A model generated the notes under the pieces. The model was not told where the DNA came from, ran no database searches, and saw only the letters and a list, made by a program, of their open reading frames with translations. From an uncultured Microbacterium sp. (lineage in GTDB: Bacteria; Actinomycetota; Actinomycetes; Actinomycetales; Microbacteriaceae), in assembly GCA_937988695.1 (NCBI GenBank), contig CALKHM010000286.1, positions 1 through 49,257 of the forward strand: DNA of 49,257 bases. Reading direction: 5' to 3'. A program made the translations under genes and the position numbers. Shown piece by piece: positions 32,490-40,422 of the stretch. Position 1 is the stretch's first letter; each line of letters opens with the position of its first letter.

Positions 32490-33626
32490 ATGAAGATCAC
32501 TCGTATTGAGACGTGCGGGCTCCGCGGAGCGACGCCGGAGGGCGGTTGGTCGTACGAGATACGCCCCGACGACGTCGTGCACACCCTCGTCGCCGTCCAC
32601 ACGGATGACGGTCGTGTCGGCGTCGGAAGCGCCTTCACGACGCAACATCTCGTGGATGCGGCTCTCGAACTGCTGCAGGTGCATCTGCTCGGTCGGGATC
32701 CCCGGGAGGTTCAAGCCCTCACCGAGCTCCAGCATCAGGCCTCGTTCTGGATGGGTCGTGGGGGTGCGCTGACGCAGGCCACGAGCGCCGTCGACATCGC
32801 GCTGTGGGATGTCGCGGGTCAGGCGCTCGGCCAGCCGATCGGGACCCTGCTCGGCGGGCCCTACCGCAAGAGCGTCCGGCCCTACGCGTCGACTCTCATG
32901 GACGAGCCCGCCAAGCTCGCGGACGAGCTCTCCCGGCTCGCGGCCTCGGGCTTCACGGCGTTCAAGATCGGGTGGGGGCCGTTCGGTCGCGAGTCCGCGA
33001 CGGTCGACGAGGCGATCGTCGCCGCCGCCCGGGAAGCTGTCGGTCCGGACGCGCTCCTCGCTGTGGATGCCGGCGGCTCGGAGGCGTTCTTCACCGGGAA
33101 TCTGCGTTGGGCGATCAGGACCGCGCACATGCTCGACGCCTATGGGGTGGCGTGGTTCGAGGAGGCACTCCCGCCGGATGCCCTCGAGGACTTCGTCACG
33201 CTCCGCCGCAGCTCGCCCGTGCCGATCAGCGGGGGCGAGGTGCTGACCCGTCGGCAGAGCTTCGCCCCCTACATCGCCGCAGGCGCTTTCGACATCGTCC
33301 AACCCGACACTACGAAGGGAGGTGGGCTCAGTGAGTCTCGGCGGATCGGCTGGGCTGCGGAAGATGCCGGCATGAAGCTGATCCCGCACGGCTGGAACAC
33401 GGCTGTGGGGCTGGCCGCCGACCTCCAACTGGCAGCGGCCCTTCCTCGGACGGATCTGATCGAGTACAAGACCGGATCCGCGTATATCGACGAACTCGCC
33501 GTCAACACCTGGCACCTCGTCGATGGTCGGCTCGAGATCCCGACCGGCGGGGGGCTCGGAGTTCAGCTGTCTCGGGAAGCGCTGGCCAAGTACGGGACCA
33601 ACCCTCAGTTCGGGCTTGCGCGATGA
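32490..33626 (+). CDS. Enolase-superfamily sugar acid dehydratase (MR/MLE family)
   Basis: 378 residues: N-terminal capping domain (to about 125) and TIM barrel. Metal ligands Asp in LLAVDAGGSE near 193, Glu in WFEEALPPD near 224 and Glu in ISGGEVLTRR near 249 are present; the second-strand motif is FKIGWG (Lys159, Gly161) instead of KxK, and the opposite base is His in IPHGWNTAVG. This set fits acid-sugar dehydratases that abstract the C2 proton of an aldonate to give a 2-keto-3-deoxy acid. ATG 32490 with GGAGG upstream. The GntR and SDR genes overlap downstream. Confidence 0.9.
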   Translation: MKITRIETCGLRGATPEGGWSYEIRPDDVVHTLVAVHTDDGRVGVGSAFTTQHLVDAALELLQVHLLGRDPREVQALTELQHQASFWMGRGGALTQATSAVDIALWDVAGQALGQPIGTLLGGPYRKSVRPYASTLMDEPAKLADELSRLAASGFTAFKIGWGPFGRESATVDEAIVAAAREAVGPDALLAVDAGGSEAFFTGNLRWAIRTAHMLDAYGVAWFEEALPPDALEDFVTLRRSSPVPISGGEVLTRRQSFAPYIAAGAFDIVQPDTTKGGGLSESRRIGWAAEDAGMKLIPHGWNTAVGLAADLQLAAALPRTDLIEYKTGSAYIDELAVNTWHLVDGRLEIPTGGGLGVQLSREALAKYGTNPQFGLAR

Positions 33627-34351
33627 CTGTGCGCAGCGTCGTCCTCGATGCGCGACGAGGCAGTGACGACGACCTCGAGAAGTACAGTCGTGACATGAAC
33701 GGAGCGCACCGACTGCCTAGCATCTCCACACAGTCTCGACGTGAACGTGTCGCAGACACGATTCGAAACGCGATCATCGAGGGGAGCCTGGAGCCGGGAC
33801 AACGACTGACCGAGATGGAGCTGTCCGCTCAGTTGGGCACGAGCCGGGCTCCGGTCCGTGAGGCGCTGCGACAGCTCGAGCTCGAGGGCCTGGTCGCGTC
33901 CTACCCCTACCGCGGGACCGAGGTCCTCGGCGTCTCCCAACAGGAGATAGAGCACGTCCTCGTGCCGGTCCGGCTCACACTGGAGCGATTCGCCTTTGCG
34001 GCGGCGAGCGATCGTATCGACACCGAGGTCGCAGAGAGGCTGAACGTGCTCGTCGAACAGATGCGATCTGCCGCGCACGATCCGGCCCAGCTCGCCGACA
34101 CCGACATCCGATTCCACGAGATGGTCATGGAACTGGCCAATCAGCCGCATTGCCTGCAGATCTGGCGAACCATCCAGCCCCGTGTGCGCGCATACTTCCG
34201 CCGCGACGCCACGTACTACGAGGATCCGAAGGTCGTCGCCGACCAGCACCGGTTGCTCCTGGACGCGCTCACCGGCGGTGATCCCGCCGCGCTGGATCAG
34301 GCTGTCGTCGACCACATCCGCACGCACTTCGCCGAAGGACCCGAGACATGA
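33623..34351 (+). CDS. GntR family transcriptional regulator (FCD type)
   Basis: 242 residues. Winged helix RERVADTIRNAIIEGSLEPGQRLTE, LGTSRAPVREALRQLELEGLV (about 42-90), then FCD domain with DTDIRFHEMVMELANQP and DQHRLLLDAL metal-site His residues. ATG 33623 overlaps the dehydratase stop (ATGA); ATG 33695 without the first 24 residues is possible. Operon-internal regulator, likely binding the inverted repeat at 30921. Confidence 0.92.
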   Translation: MTVRSVVLDARRGSDDDLEKYSRDMNGAHRLPSISTQSRRERVADTIRNAIIEGSLEPGQRLTEMELSAQLGTSRAPVREALRQLELEGLVASYPYRGTEVLGVSQQEIEHVLVPVRLTLERFAFAAASDRIDTEVAERLNVLVEQMRSAAHDPAQLADTDIRFHEMVMELANQPHCLQIWRTIQPRVRAYFRRDATYYEDPKVVADQHRLLLDALTGGDPAALDQAVVDHIRTHFAEGPET

Positions 34352-35139
34352 GCACCCCTACCGTTCTGGTCACAGGTGCCGCGGGCGGGATCGGGCGCGC
34401 CATCGCCCGGTCCGCGGCGTCTCGGCGATGGAATGTCGCAGCCTTGGACATCGACGGCGACGGAGCCGAGCAGACCGCCCTTCTCGCCCGCGAGGCGGGC
34501 TCGCCCAGAGCGATCGGCATCGCCTGCGACGTCACCGACGCCCGCTCCGTCGAAGAAGCCTTCGCGAGGACGACGGAATCGGTCGGGCTTGCCCAGGGTG
34601 TCGTCGCAAATGCCGGCGTAGAGATCAATGCTCCCCTGGAAGAGCTCACCGACCAGCAGTGGGAACGCGTCATCGCCGTGAACCTCACCGGGACCTTCCT
34701 CACCGTCCGCCACGGCATCCGCATGCTCCGGCAGCATGACCGTCCCGGCTCCGTCGTGTGCACGTCGTCGCCCTCTGCGTTCGTCGGCTTCGCCGGTGGG
34801 GACAACGCCGCCTATGGCGCCTCCAAGGGTGGGATCTCCGCCTTCATCCGTTCCGTCGCCATCGACTACGCCCGCTTCGGCATCCGGGTCAACGCGCTCG
34901 TTCCCGGGGCCACGGACACGCCCCTCCTTCTCGCGGGCCTGACCGGAGAGGCGAGGACCGCGCGAGCGAAGGAGATCGAGGCGGACGCTGCCGATCAGAT
35001 CCCCATGGGCCGCCTCGCGCGCACCGACGAGATCGCCGCCGCGGCCCTCTGGCTGCTCAGCGAGGAGTCATCATACGTCACAGGCAGCAACCTGGTCTGC
35101 GACGGCGGGCTGCTGGCCAAGAGCGCCAACACCTTCTAA
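34348..35139 (+). CDS. Short-chain dehydrogenase/reductase
   Basis: 263 residues of the classical SDR family. NAD(P) motif TGAAGGIG near residue 10, Asp in ALDIDGD (prefers NAD+), NAGVE, catalytic Ser in VVCTSSPSAF, YGASK (Tyr-x-x-x-Lys) near 155 and PGATDTPLL. Overlaps the GntR stop by four bases. Probably oxidises the sugar alcohol, sugar (to lactone) or 2-keto-3-deoxy acid of this pathway. Confidence 0.94.
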   Translation: MSTPTVLVTGAAGGIGRAIARSAASRRWNVAALDIDGDGAEQTALLAREAGSPRAIGIACDVTDARSVEEAFARTTESVGLAQGVVANAGVEINAPLEELTDQQWERVIAVNLTGTFLTVRHGIRMLRQHDRPGSVVCTSSPSAFVGFAGGDNAAYGASKGGISAFIRSVAIDYARFGIRVNALVPGATDTPLLLAGLTGEARTARAKEIEADAADQIPMGRLARTDEIAAAALWLLSEESSYVTGSNLVCDGGLLAKSANTF

Positions 35140-35148
35140 GGAGTTCCC

Positions 35149-35535
35149 ATGCCACGTGATCTTCCTCCTCTCGGTTCCACCGTGTGGGTGGTGGGAGACG
35201 GATACATCCCACCGGGAGGCAGCGGTGCCGACCCGGCGCTTCACAGTCACGAGAGCATCTGCATGCTCAACGCCGGCGACGTCGATGCGGTCGTCGAGAT
35301 CAGCGTCTACTACACGGATCAAGAACCGGCAGGGCCCTACACGCTCGCCATTCCCGCCCGCCGAGCGCACCACCAGCAGATCAATGCGCTGCGGGATCCG
35401 GAGCCGATCCAGCCGGGGCGCGACTACTGCCTGGTGATCCGCAGCAGCAGTCCGATCGTCGTCCAGCACACTCGGCTCGACTCACGTCAGTCGGAGCTCG
35501 CGCTCATGTCGACGATCGCCTACCCCGCCGCCTGA
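35149..35535 (+). CDS. Sensory rhodopsin transducer (ASRT) family protein
   Basis: 128 residues aligning along its whole length with the Anabaena sensory rhodopsin transducer family (PF07100): EGYIPPGG-type start (GDGYIPPGG), HSHESICMLNAGDVDAVVEISVYYTDQEPAGPYTLAIPARRAHHQQINAL and IVVQHTRLDSRQSELALMSTIAY. ASRT domains are tetrameric beta-barrels proposed to bind small molecules, especially sugars, and occur in sugar operons lacking any rhodopsin. No rhodopsin is present here. AAGGAG precedes ATG 35149. Likely a metabolite-binding or accessory enzyme subunit of this sugar acid pathway. Confidence 0.93.
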   Translation: MPRDLPPLGSTVWVVGDGYIPPGGSGADPALHSHESICMLNAGDVDAVVEISVYYTDQEPAGPYTLAIPARRAHHQQINALRDPEPIQPGRDYCLVIRSSSPIVVQHTRLDSRQSELALMSTIAYPAA

Positions 35536-35545
35536 GCCGCTGCCC

Positions 35546-36799
35546 TCACGTCTCGCCCGCCCGCAGCGCTGCCGCCTTCGCCTTCAGCACGCGCTGCTGC
35601 GCGGTGTTCGCGGCCAGCGCCGCAGCGGTGAGCAGTTCCGCTCGCGCTTCCTGAGCCCGCCCCAACTGGGCGAGCAGCTCGCCACGCACACTGGGCACGA
35701 GGTGCGATCCGCGCAGCGCGCCCGACTCGGTGAGGGCGTCGACGATGGGCAGCGCCTCGGCTGGACCCTGGGCCATCGACACCGCCACCGCGCGGTTCAG
35801 GTCGACGATCGGATTCGGTGCGATGCGGCCGAGCACCTCGTACAGCGTCACGATGCGGGGCCAGTCGGTCTCGGCGACGCTCGGCGCCACCGCATGGCAC
35901 TGTGCGATCGCCGCCTGCAGCGCATAGGAGCCTCTGCCCACGCCGCGCGCGCGGGCAGCGGCATCCGCCCTTCGCAACAGCTGGGCGGCTCGCCGGATCT
36001 GACCGTGATCCCAGCGGGAGCGGTCCTGATCGGCCAGCAGCACCGGTGCCCCCGAGCCGTCGACGCGCGCCGTGAACCGCGACCGCTGGAACTCCATGAG
36101 CGCCACCAGCGCCAGCGACTCGGGCTCCCGCGGCAGCAGTCCGGTCACCACGCGTCCGAGCCGGATCGCCTCATCGGCCAGGTCCGCTCGCACCCACCTC
36201 TCGCCCGTCGTGGCCGCATATCCCTCGGTGAACACCAGGTAGACGACGCCGAGCACCGCCCCCAGCCGCGCCTTCCATTCGCTCGGGTCGGGCGCCTCGA
36301 ACGGCACTCGGGCAGCCGCGAGCGCCTTCTTCGCACGGGTGATCCGTGCCTGCACGGTCGGCACGCTGGCCAGCAGCATCCGGGCGATCTCCTCGCTCGA
36401 CAGTCCCGCCACGACCCGCAGCGTCAGCGCCACCTGTGACTCACGGGAGAGCACCGGATGGCACGCCGTGAACACCAGCCGCAGCACGTCGTCGTCGATG
36501 GGCCGCCAGTCATCGTCGGATGCCTCGTCGAGCGTTCTCGCGATGGCCGCATATCGCTCGTCGAGCCGTTCGCGACGTCGCCACGCATCGATCGCGCGTC
36601 GTTTGGCCACGGCGGTCAACCACGCTCCGGCGTTGCTCGGGATGCCGCCCCGCAGCCATGCGCCAAGCGCTTCGAGCAACGCCTCCTGGGTGACATCCTC
36701 GGCGAGGCCGAGGTCGCCGGTCATCTTGGCCACAGATGCGATGATCCGGGGCCCCTCGATGCGCCAGACGGCCTCGACCGTGCGCCGGGTGTCGTCCAT
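35546..36799 (-). CDS. ECF42-type RNA polymerase sigma factor
   Basis: 417 residues, twice a normal ECF factor. Sigma2 (LGLAEDVTQEALLEAL near 35, VAKRRAIDAWRRRER) and sigma4 (ESQVALTLRVVAGLSSEEIARMLLASVPTVQARITRAKKAL near 140-165) are followed by the long C-terminal TPR-like/DUF6596 domain (VVYLVFTEGYAA, EPESLALVALMEFQRSR, YALQAAIAQCHA) that defines ECF42. Such sigma factors have no anti-sigma factor; activity depends on the C-terminal domain and they pair with DGPF proteins, as here (gene 19 bases upstream). ATG 36799. Confidence 0.95.
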   Translation of the reverse strand: MDDTRRTVEAVWRIEGPRIIASVAKMTGDLGLAEDVTQEALLEALGAWLRGGIPSNAGAWLTAVAKRRAIDAWRRRERLDERYAAIARTLDEASDDDWRPIDDDVLRLVFTACHPVLSRESQVALTLRVVAGLSSEEIARMLLASVPTVQARITRAKKALAAARVPFEAPDPSEWKARLGAVLGVVYLVFTEGYAATTGERWVRADLADEAIRLGRVVTGLLPREPESLALVALMEFQRSRFTARVDGSGAPVLLADQDRSRWDHGQIRRAAQLLRRADAAARARGVGRGSYALQAAIAQCHAVAPSVAETDWPRIVTLYEVLGRIAPNPIVDLNRAVAVSMAQGPAEALPIVDALTESGALRGSHLVPSVRGELLAQLGRAQEARAELLTAAALAANTAQQRVLKAKAAALRAGET

Positions 36800-36817
36800 C
36801 TCGCCTCGCGCAGCGCC

Positions 36818-37237
36818 TCACTCGGTGCCGAGCTCGGTGCGCCACTCCTTCTCCTTCTGCACGTACTCGTTGTCGGCGAAGTCCGCGAAGTCGGCATCGT
36901 CGTGCACGCGCCGCACCTCGAGCTTGCTGCCGGGGCCCAGCGGGCACCGCTTGGCCCACTCCAACGCCTCCTCGGCTGTCGCGGTCTGGATGATCCAGAA
37001 CCCGTTGAACAGCTCATGCACCTCGCCGTAAGGGCCGTCGCTGACGATCGGCGGCTCGCCGCCGAAGTCCACGACGTATCCGGGCTCGTCGGCCAGCCCC
37101 TCGCCGGCGACCATGACGCCGGCCTTGATCATGGACTCGTTGTACGCGCCCATCGCGTTCAGGATCTCGTTGAAATCGAGCTGCTTCGACGCCTCGACGG
37201 CCTCGGCGGTGGCCCGCATGATCAGCATGTGCTTCAT
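36818..37237 (-). CDS. YCII-related/DGPF domain protein, ECF42 partner
   Basis: 139 residues. MKHMLIMRATAEAVE, then the DGPF-type motif VSDGPYGEVHELFNGFWIIQTATAEEALEWAKRCPLGPGSKLEVRRV. Proteins of this family are nearly always encoded next to ECF42 genes and are thought to be their targets; their biochemical role is unsettled. Lies directly upstream of the sigma gene on the same strand and under a matching promoter at 37287-37313. Confidence 0.93.
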   Translation of the reverse strand: MKHMLIMRATAEAVEASKQLDFNEILNAMGAYNESMIKAGVMVAGEGLADEPGYVVDFGGEPPIVSDGPYGEVHELFNGFWIIQTATAEEALEWAKRCPLGPGSKLEVRRVHDDADFADFADNEYVQKEKEWRTELGTE

Positions 37238-37286
37238 CTTGATACTCCCTGTTCGGTGGGGATCTCTCGTCCCCTCTCACTATCGC

Positions 37287-37313
37287 GTCGAACGAGCGCG
37301 AACGGAATCGACA
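37287..37313 (-). promoter_or_regulatory. Putative ECF42-dependent promoter
   Basis: Minus strand TGTCGA (37313-37308), 17-base spacer, CGAC (37290-37287), 50 bases before the DGPF gene. This matches the consensus I recall for ECF42 promoters (TGTCGA in the -35, CGA/TC in the -10), implying autoregulation. Confidence 0.6.
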
Positions 37314-37440
37314 TCGAGAGAGATTCCTTCTGGGCGAGTAGGCGGGGTGTACAGAAGCCGTCATCGGCGGCCCGACCGCCTCGGATTCGGCGTATCGTGC
37401 ACACGGTCGCCCCGAACGGGCGCGGCCATGAGGAGGCACT

Positions 37441-37860
37441 ATGAAGACACGGTTGCGAGACATCCCGACCCGGCTGGCGACGGGGGCTTACATCCTGCAC
37501 TCCGGCGTCACGAAGCTCTCAGCGGGGCCCGAGCAGGCGGCGGGGTTCCACCACGCGGCCACGAGCGCGTTCCCGGCGCTGGGTCGCATGTCCGACAGCG
37601 GGTTTTTGCGTTCGCTCGCGATCGGTGAGATCGCCGTCGGGTCGCTGCTGCTGATGCCGTTCGTTCCGGCCTCGATCGCCGGTGCCGCGCTGACCGCGTT
37701 CTCGTCGGGACTGGTGGGCATGTATCTGCGCACTCCGGCGCTGCGCAAGCCCGGAAGCGTCTGGCCGAGCCCGGCCGGCACCGCGATCAGCAAGGACGTC
37801 TGGATGCTGGGCATCGGTCTCGGTCTGCTGGTCGGAGCGGCCGAAGACCGCTCGTCGTAG
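37441..37860 (+). CDS. Small DoxX-like membrane protein
   Basis: 139 residues with about four hydrophobic segments (residues about 10-25, 58-80, 83-103, 118-135). LATGAYILHSGVTKLSAGPEQAAGFH resembles the first helix of DoxX/DoxD-type proteins; no catalytic motif is seen. ATG 37441 preceded by GAGGAGG. Divergent from the ECF42/DGPF pair and convergent with the ROK gene, nine bases apart. Function unknown. Confidence 0.75.
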   Translation: MKTRLRDIPTRLATGAYILHSGVTKLSAGPEQAAGFHHAATSAFPALGRMSDSGFLRSLAIGEIAVGSLLLMPFVPASIAGAALTAFSSGLVGMYLRTPALRKPGSVWPSPAGTAISKDVWMLGIGLGLLVGAAEDRSS

Positions 37861-37869
37861 ACGGCGGGC

Positions 37870-39051
37870 TCAGCCCGGCGCTCCCGCGGTGCCCAGCGGG
37901 TCCGCGAAGAACTGGTCCTGCGCCGCCCGCAGGGTGCCTTGCAGCGCGGCCTCGTCTCCGGCGACGCCGGCGGCGGTGGTCACGCCGGTGTTGCCCACGA
38001 CAGCCGGCAGGATCCACCGGGCAAGCCGTGCCCCCTCCCCGGTGAGGATGAACGACTCCGGGTTCAGCAGTGAGGCGACGATGTCGCCGAGCCGGTGCAG
38101 GCTCTGCTGAGCATCGGCGAGGACGTCGAGGACCGCGTCGTCGCCGTCATCCGCTCGCTGCTCGAGTTCGCGCGCGTACTCGGTGGCCGTCATCCGCTCG
38201 AAGTGCTCGTCGTCGCCGAGCCGGGTGGCGAAGCGTTGTAGCGACACGACGAGCTCGGCGCATCCGTGCAGCCCGCATGCGCAGAGCTCGCCGCGGGGAT
38301 CCAGCGGGGTGTGGCCGAAGCCGGGTGCCACCTCGGCGCCGTGCAAGAGCGTGCCGTCAACGATCGCGCTGCCCCCGAGTCCGCGGCTGAGCAGGATCAC
38401 GACGGTGTTGCGCGCGTCGCGGGCCGGGGCCTGGAACGACTCGGCGAGTGTCGCGAAGCTGCCGTCGTTGCCCAGCAGCGGGACCGGCCACCCCCGCGCG
38501 GTGAAGCCGTCCGTGAGGGCGGCGGGTGGCTCGTCCATCCACTCGAGCTCGATCGCGGCCATCCCGGAAGGCCTGATCGCGCCCGGGATGGAGACGGCGA
38601 TGCGGGGTGCTCGCGCGCGCTCTGATGTCCGCAGGGTCTCGTCGAGGAGCTCGGTCACCGCGGCCGCCGCGTGTGCGGGCGTGGGGACATCGTCGAAGCG
38701 ACGGCGTGCTGTCGCGATGACGCTACCGGCCAACGTCGCCGACCGTGCCACGGCATCCGTCCTGGTGATCGTCACGCCGACGAGATCTGCCGATTCGTTG
38801 GACAGGGTCAGCGCACGCTTCGGGCGCCCGCGGCCCCGTTGTGCATGATGCGGGTCGTCGACCAGGATGCCGCCGGCCAGCAGGTCGCCCACGAGGGAGC
38901 TCACCGCGCCCATCGCCAGTCCGGTCTTGGCAGCCAGCTCGCTCTGCGAGGCTCCCGGCGCGCGCTGCACGGCGCGCACGACCTTCTCCAGGCTTGCACG
39001 ACGGATGCCGGCGAGGGTGTCCGCATCGTGGGACGGCGTGTGATTCGGCAT
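37870..39051 (-). CDS. ROK family transcriptional regulator
   Basis: 393 residues. N-terminal winged helix (QRAPGASQSELAAKTGLAMGAVSSLVGDLLAGGIL, then GRGRPKRALTL) followed by a ROK sugar-kinase-like domain: LGNDGSFATLAES, LLSRGLGGSAIVDGTLLHGAEVAPGFGHTPLD and the zinc motif CACGLHGCAE. NagC/Mlc/XylR-type repressors of this family respond to a sugar. ATG 39051 is 82 bases from the divergent MFS gene, which it probably controls. Confidence 0.94.
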   Translation of the reverse strand: MPNHTPSHDADTLAGIRRASLEKVVRAVQRAPGASQSELAAKTGLAMGAVSSLVGDLLAGGILVDDPHHAQRGRGRPKRALTLSNESADLVGVTITRTDAVARSATLAGSVIATARRRFDDVPTPAHAAAAVTELLDETLRTSERARAPRIAVSIPGAIRPSGMAAIELEWMDEPPAALTDGFTARGWPVPLLGNDGSFATLAESFQAPARDARNTVVILLSRGLGGSAIVDGTLLHGAEVAPGFGHTPLDPRGELCACGLHGCAELVVSLQRFATRLGDDEHFERMTATEYARELEQRADDGDDAVLDVLADAQQSLHRLGDIVASLLNPESFILTGEGARLARWILPAVVGNTGVTTAAGVAGDEAALQGTLRAAQDQFFADPLGTAGAPG

Positions 39052-39058
39052 GGTGCTC

Positions 39059-39087
39059 TTGACTTAACTTCAGGCTGTGAAAATAAT
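39059..39087 (+). promoter_or_regulatory. Promoter of the MFS/esterase operon
   Basis: TTGACT (39059-39064), 17-base spacer, AATAAT (39082-39087). The region is unusually A/T-rich for this sequence, and TTCA-N5-TGAA within the spacer is a possible operator half-arrangement for ROK. Confidence 0.6.
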
Positions 39088-39133
39088 TCTACGTGTGCTC
39101 TGGATTCCGAGCATCGCTGACAAGGAGGTCATC

Positions 39134-40420
39134 ATGTCCGACACTACCGAGCCGGCCACGGGCAAACCGCGCGTGACGGCCAACACCCTCGCCGATGGGA
39201 AGGTCATCGGCGGCGCCCGCTTCCTGACGACGTTCCTGCTGGCCAACGCGGGAATGTACGCCATCTTCCAGGGGATGCAGCAGATCGTGCTGCCCTCACA
39301 GATCGCGATCATCGACCCGGCCGGCAAGGTCGGCGCGTACGGCATCCTGGCGTCCATCGGTGCCCTCGCCGCCGCCGTGGGAAATCCGATCTTCGGCGCG
39401 CTCTCCGACCGGACCAAGAGCCGGTTCGGGCGGCGCGCGCCGTGGCTGCTGCTCTCGACGATCGCCGCGCTCGTCCTGCTCGCGGCACTCGGCGGGATGT
39501 CGAGCCTGTTCTGGCTCGGCGCCGCATACCTGCTCGTGATGATCACGATGAGCGCCTTCCAGGCCGTGATCACTGCCGTGATGCCCGATCGGGTTCCAGA
39601 GTCGCGGCGAGGACTCGCGTCGTCGATCGCGAGCATCGCGCTGACCATCGGCGTCATCTACGGCCTGAACGTCGCGCCGTTCTTCGTCGACAAGCCGGTG
39701 GTGGCCTACCTGCTCATCGGCGCGCTCCTGGCAGTCGGCACGCTGTCGATCGTGTTCCTCACCAAAGACCCCACCGCACGCCAGGAGGCACCGGCATCCG
39801 CCGCCGAACGGCAGTCGATGCGGCACTTCTTCTCCGGGCTGAGGGATCACGATTTCGCGTGGGCGTTCTGGTCGCGGGCCACCATCATGATCGGCTACTG
39901 GACGATCTCGACGTACCAGCTGTACACGCTCACCGACTACATCGGCGCCGACAAGCTGCCGGGCGGGAACGCCGCTGCCGCGGTGGCCCTGCTGGGCACG
40001 ATCAACCTCGCCGTGTCGTTCGTGACCTCGCTGGCATCGGGGCCGCTGTCGGACAAGGTCCGGCGCAGGAAGATCTTCGTCATCGTCGCGTCGGCGGGCG
40101 TCGGCCTGGGCGCGCTGATCCCGGTCTTCTCGCCCACCTGGGGCGGGATGCTCGCCTACTCGGTCGTGGTGGGCTTCTTCTTCGGCGTCTACATGGCCGT
40201 CGACCAGGCGATCATGACGCTCGTGCTGCCCGACCCGGAGAACACCGCGCGCGACCTGGGTCTGCTCAACGTCGCGACCACCGGTCCACAGATCGCCGGG
40301 CCGTTCCTGGCGGCGCTGGTGATCACGGTGGCCGGCGGGTACGCGCCGCTGTTCGTCTTCGCCGCGGTGGCGGCGCTGCTGTCCGCCTTCTTCATCTCTC
40401 CGATCCGAAAGGTCGCCTGA
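39134..40420 (+). CDS. MFS transporter, GPH-like sugar carrier
   Basis: 428 residues, 12 membrane segments. NPIFGALSDRTKSRFGRRAPWLL near residue 80 is the motif of glycoside-pentoside-hexuronide (GPH) type carriers; a second copy GPLSDKVRRRKIFV occurs in the C-terminal half. ATG 39134 has AAGGAGG seven bases upstream; the frame opens at GTG 39077 inside the promoter, so that start is rejected. Paired with a secreted-type fold esterase lacking a signal peptide and with a divergent ROK repressor, it likely imports an acylated glycoside or glycosidic compound. Confidence 0.92.
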   Translation: MSDTTEPATGKPRVTANTLADGKVIGGARFLTTFLLANAGMYAIFQGMQQIVLPSQIAIIDPAGKVGAYGILASIGALAAAVGNPIFGALSDRTKSRFGRRAPWLLLSTIAALVLLAALGGMSSLFWLGAAYLLVMITMSAFQAVITAVMPDRVPESRRGLASSIASIALTIGVIYGLNVAPFFVDKPVVAYLLIGALLAVGTLSIVFLTKDPTARQEAPASAAERQSMRHFFSGLRDHDFAWAFWSRATIMIGYWTISTYQLYTLTDYIGADKLPGGNAAAAVALLGTINLAVSFVTSLASGPLSDKVRRRKIFVIVASAGVGLGALIPVFSPTWGGMLAYSVVVGFFFGVYMAVDQAIMTLVLPDPENTARDLGLLNVATTGPQIAGPFLAALVITVAGGYAPLFVFAAVAALLSAFFISPIRKVA

Positions 40421-40422
40421 CC

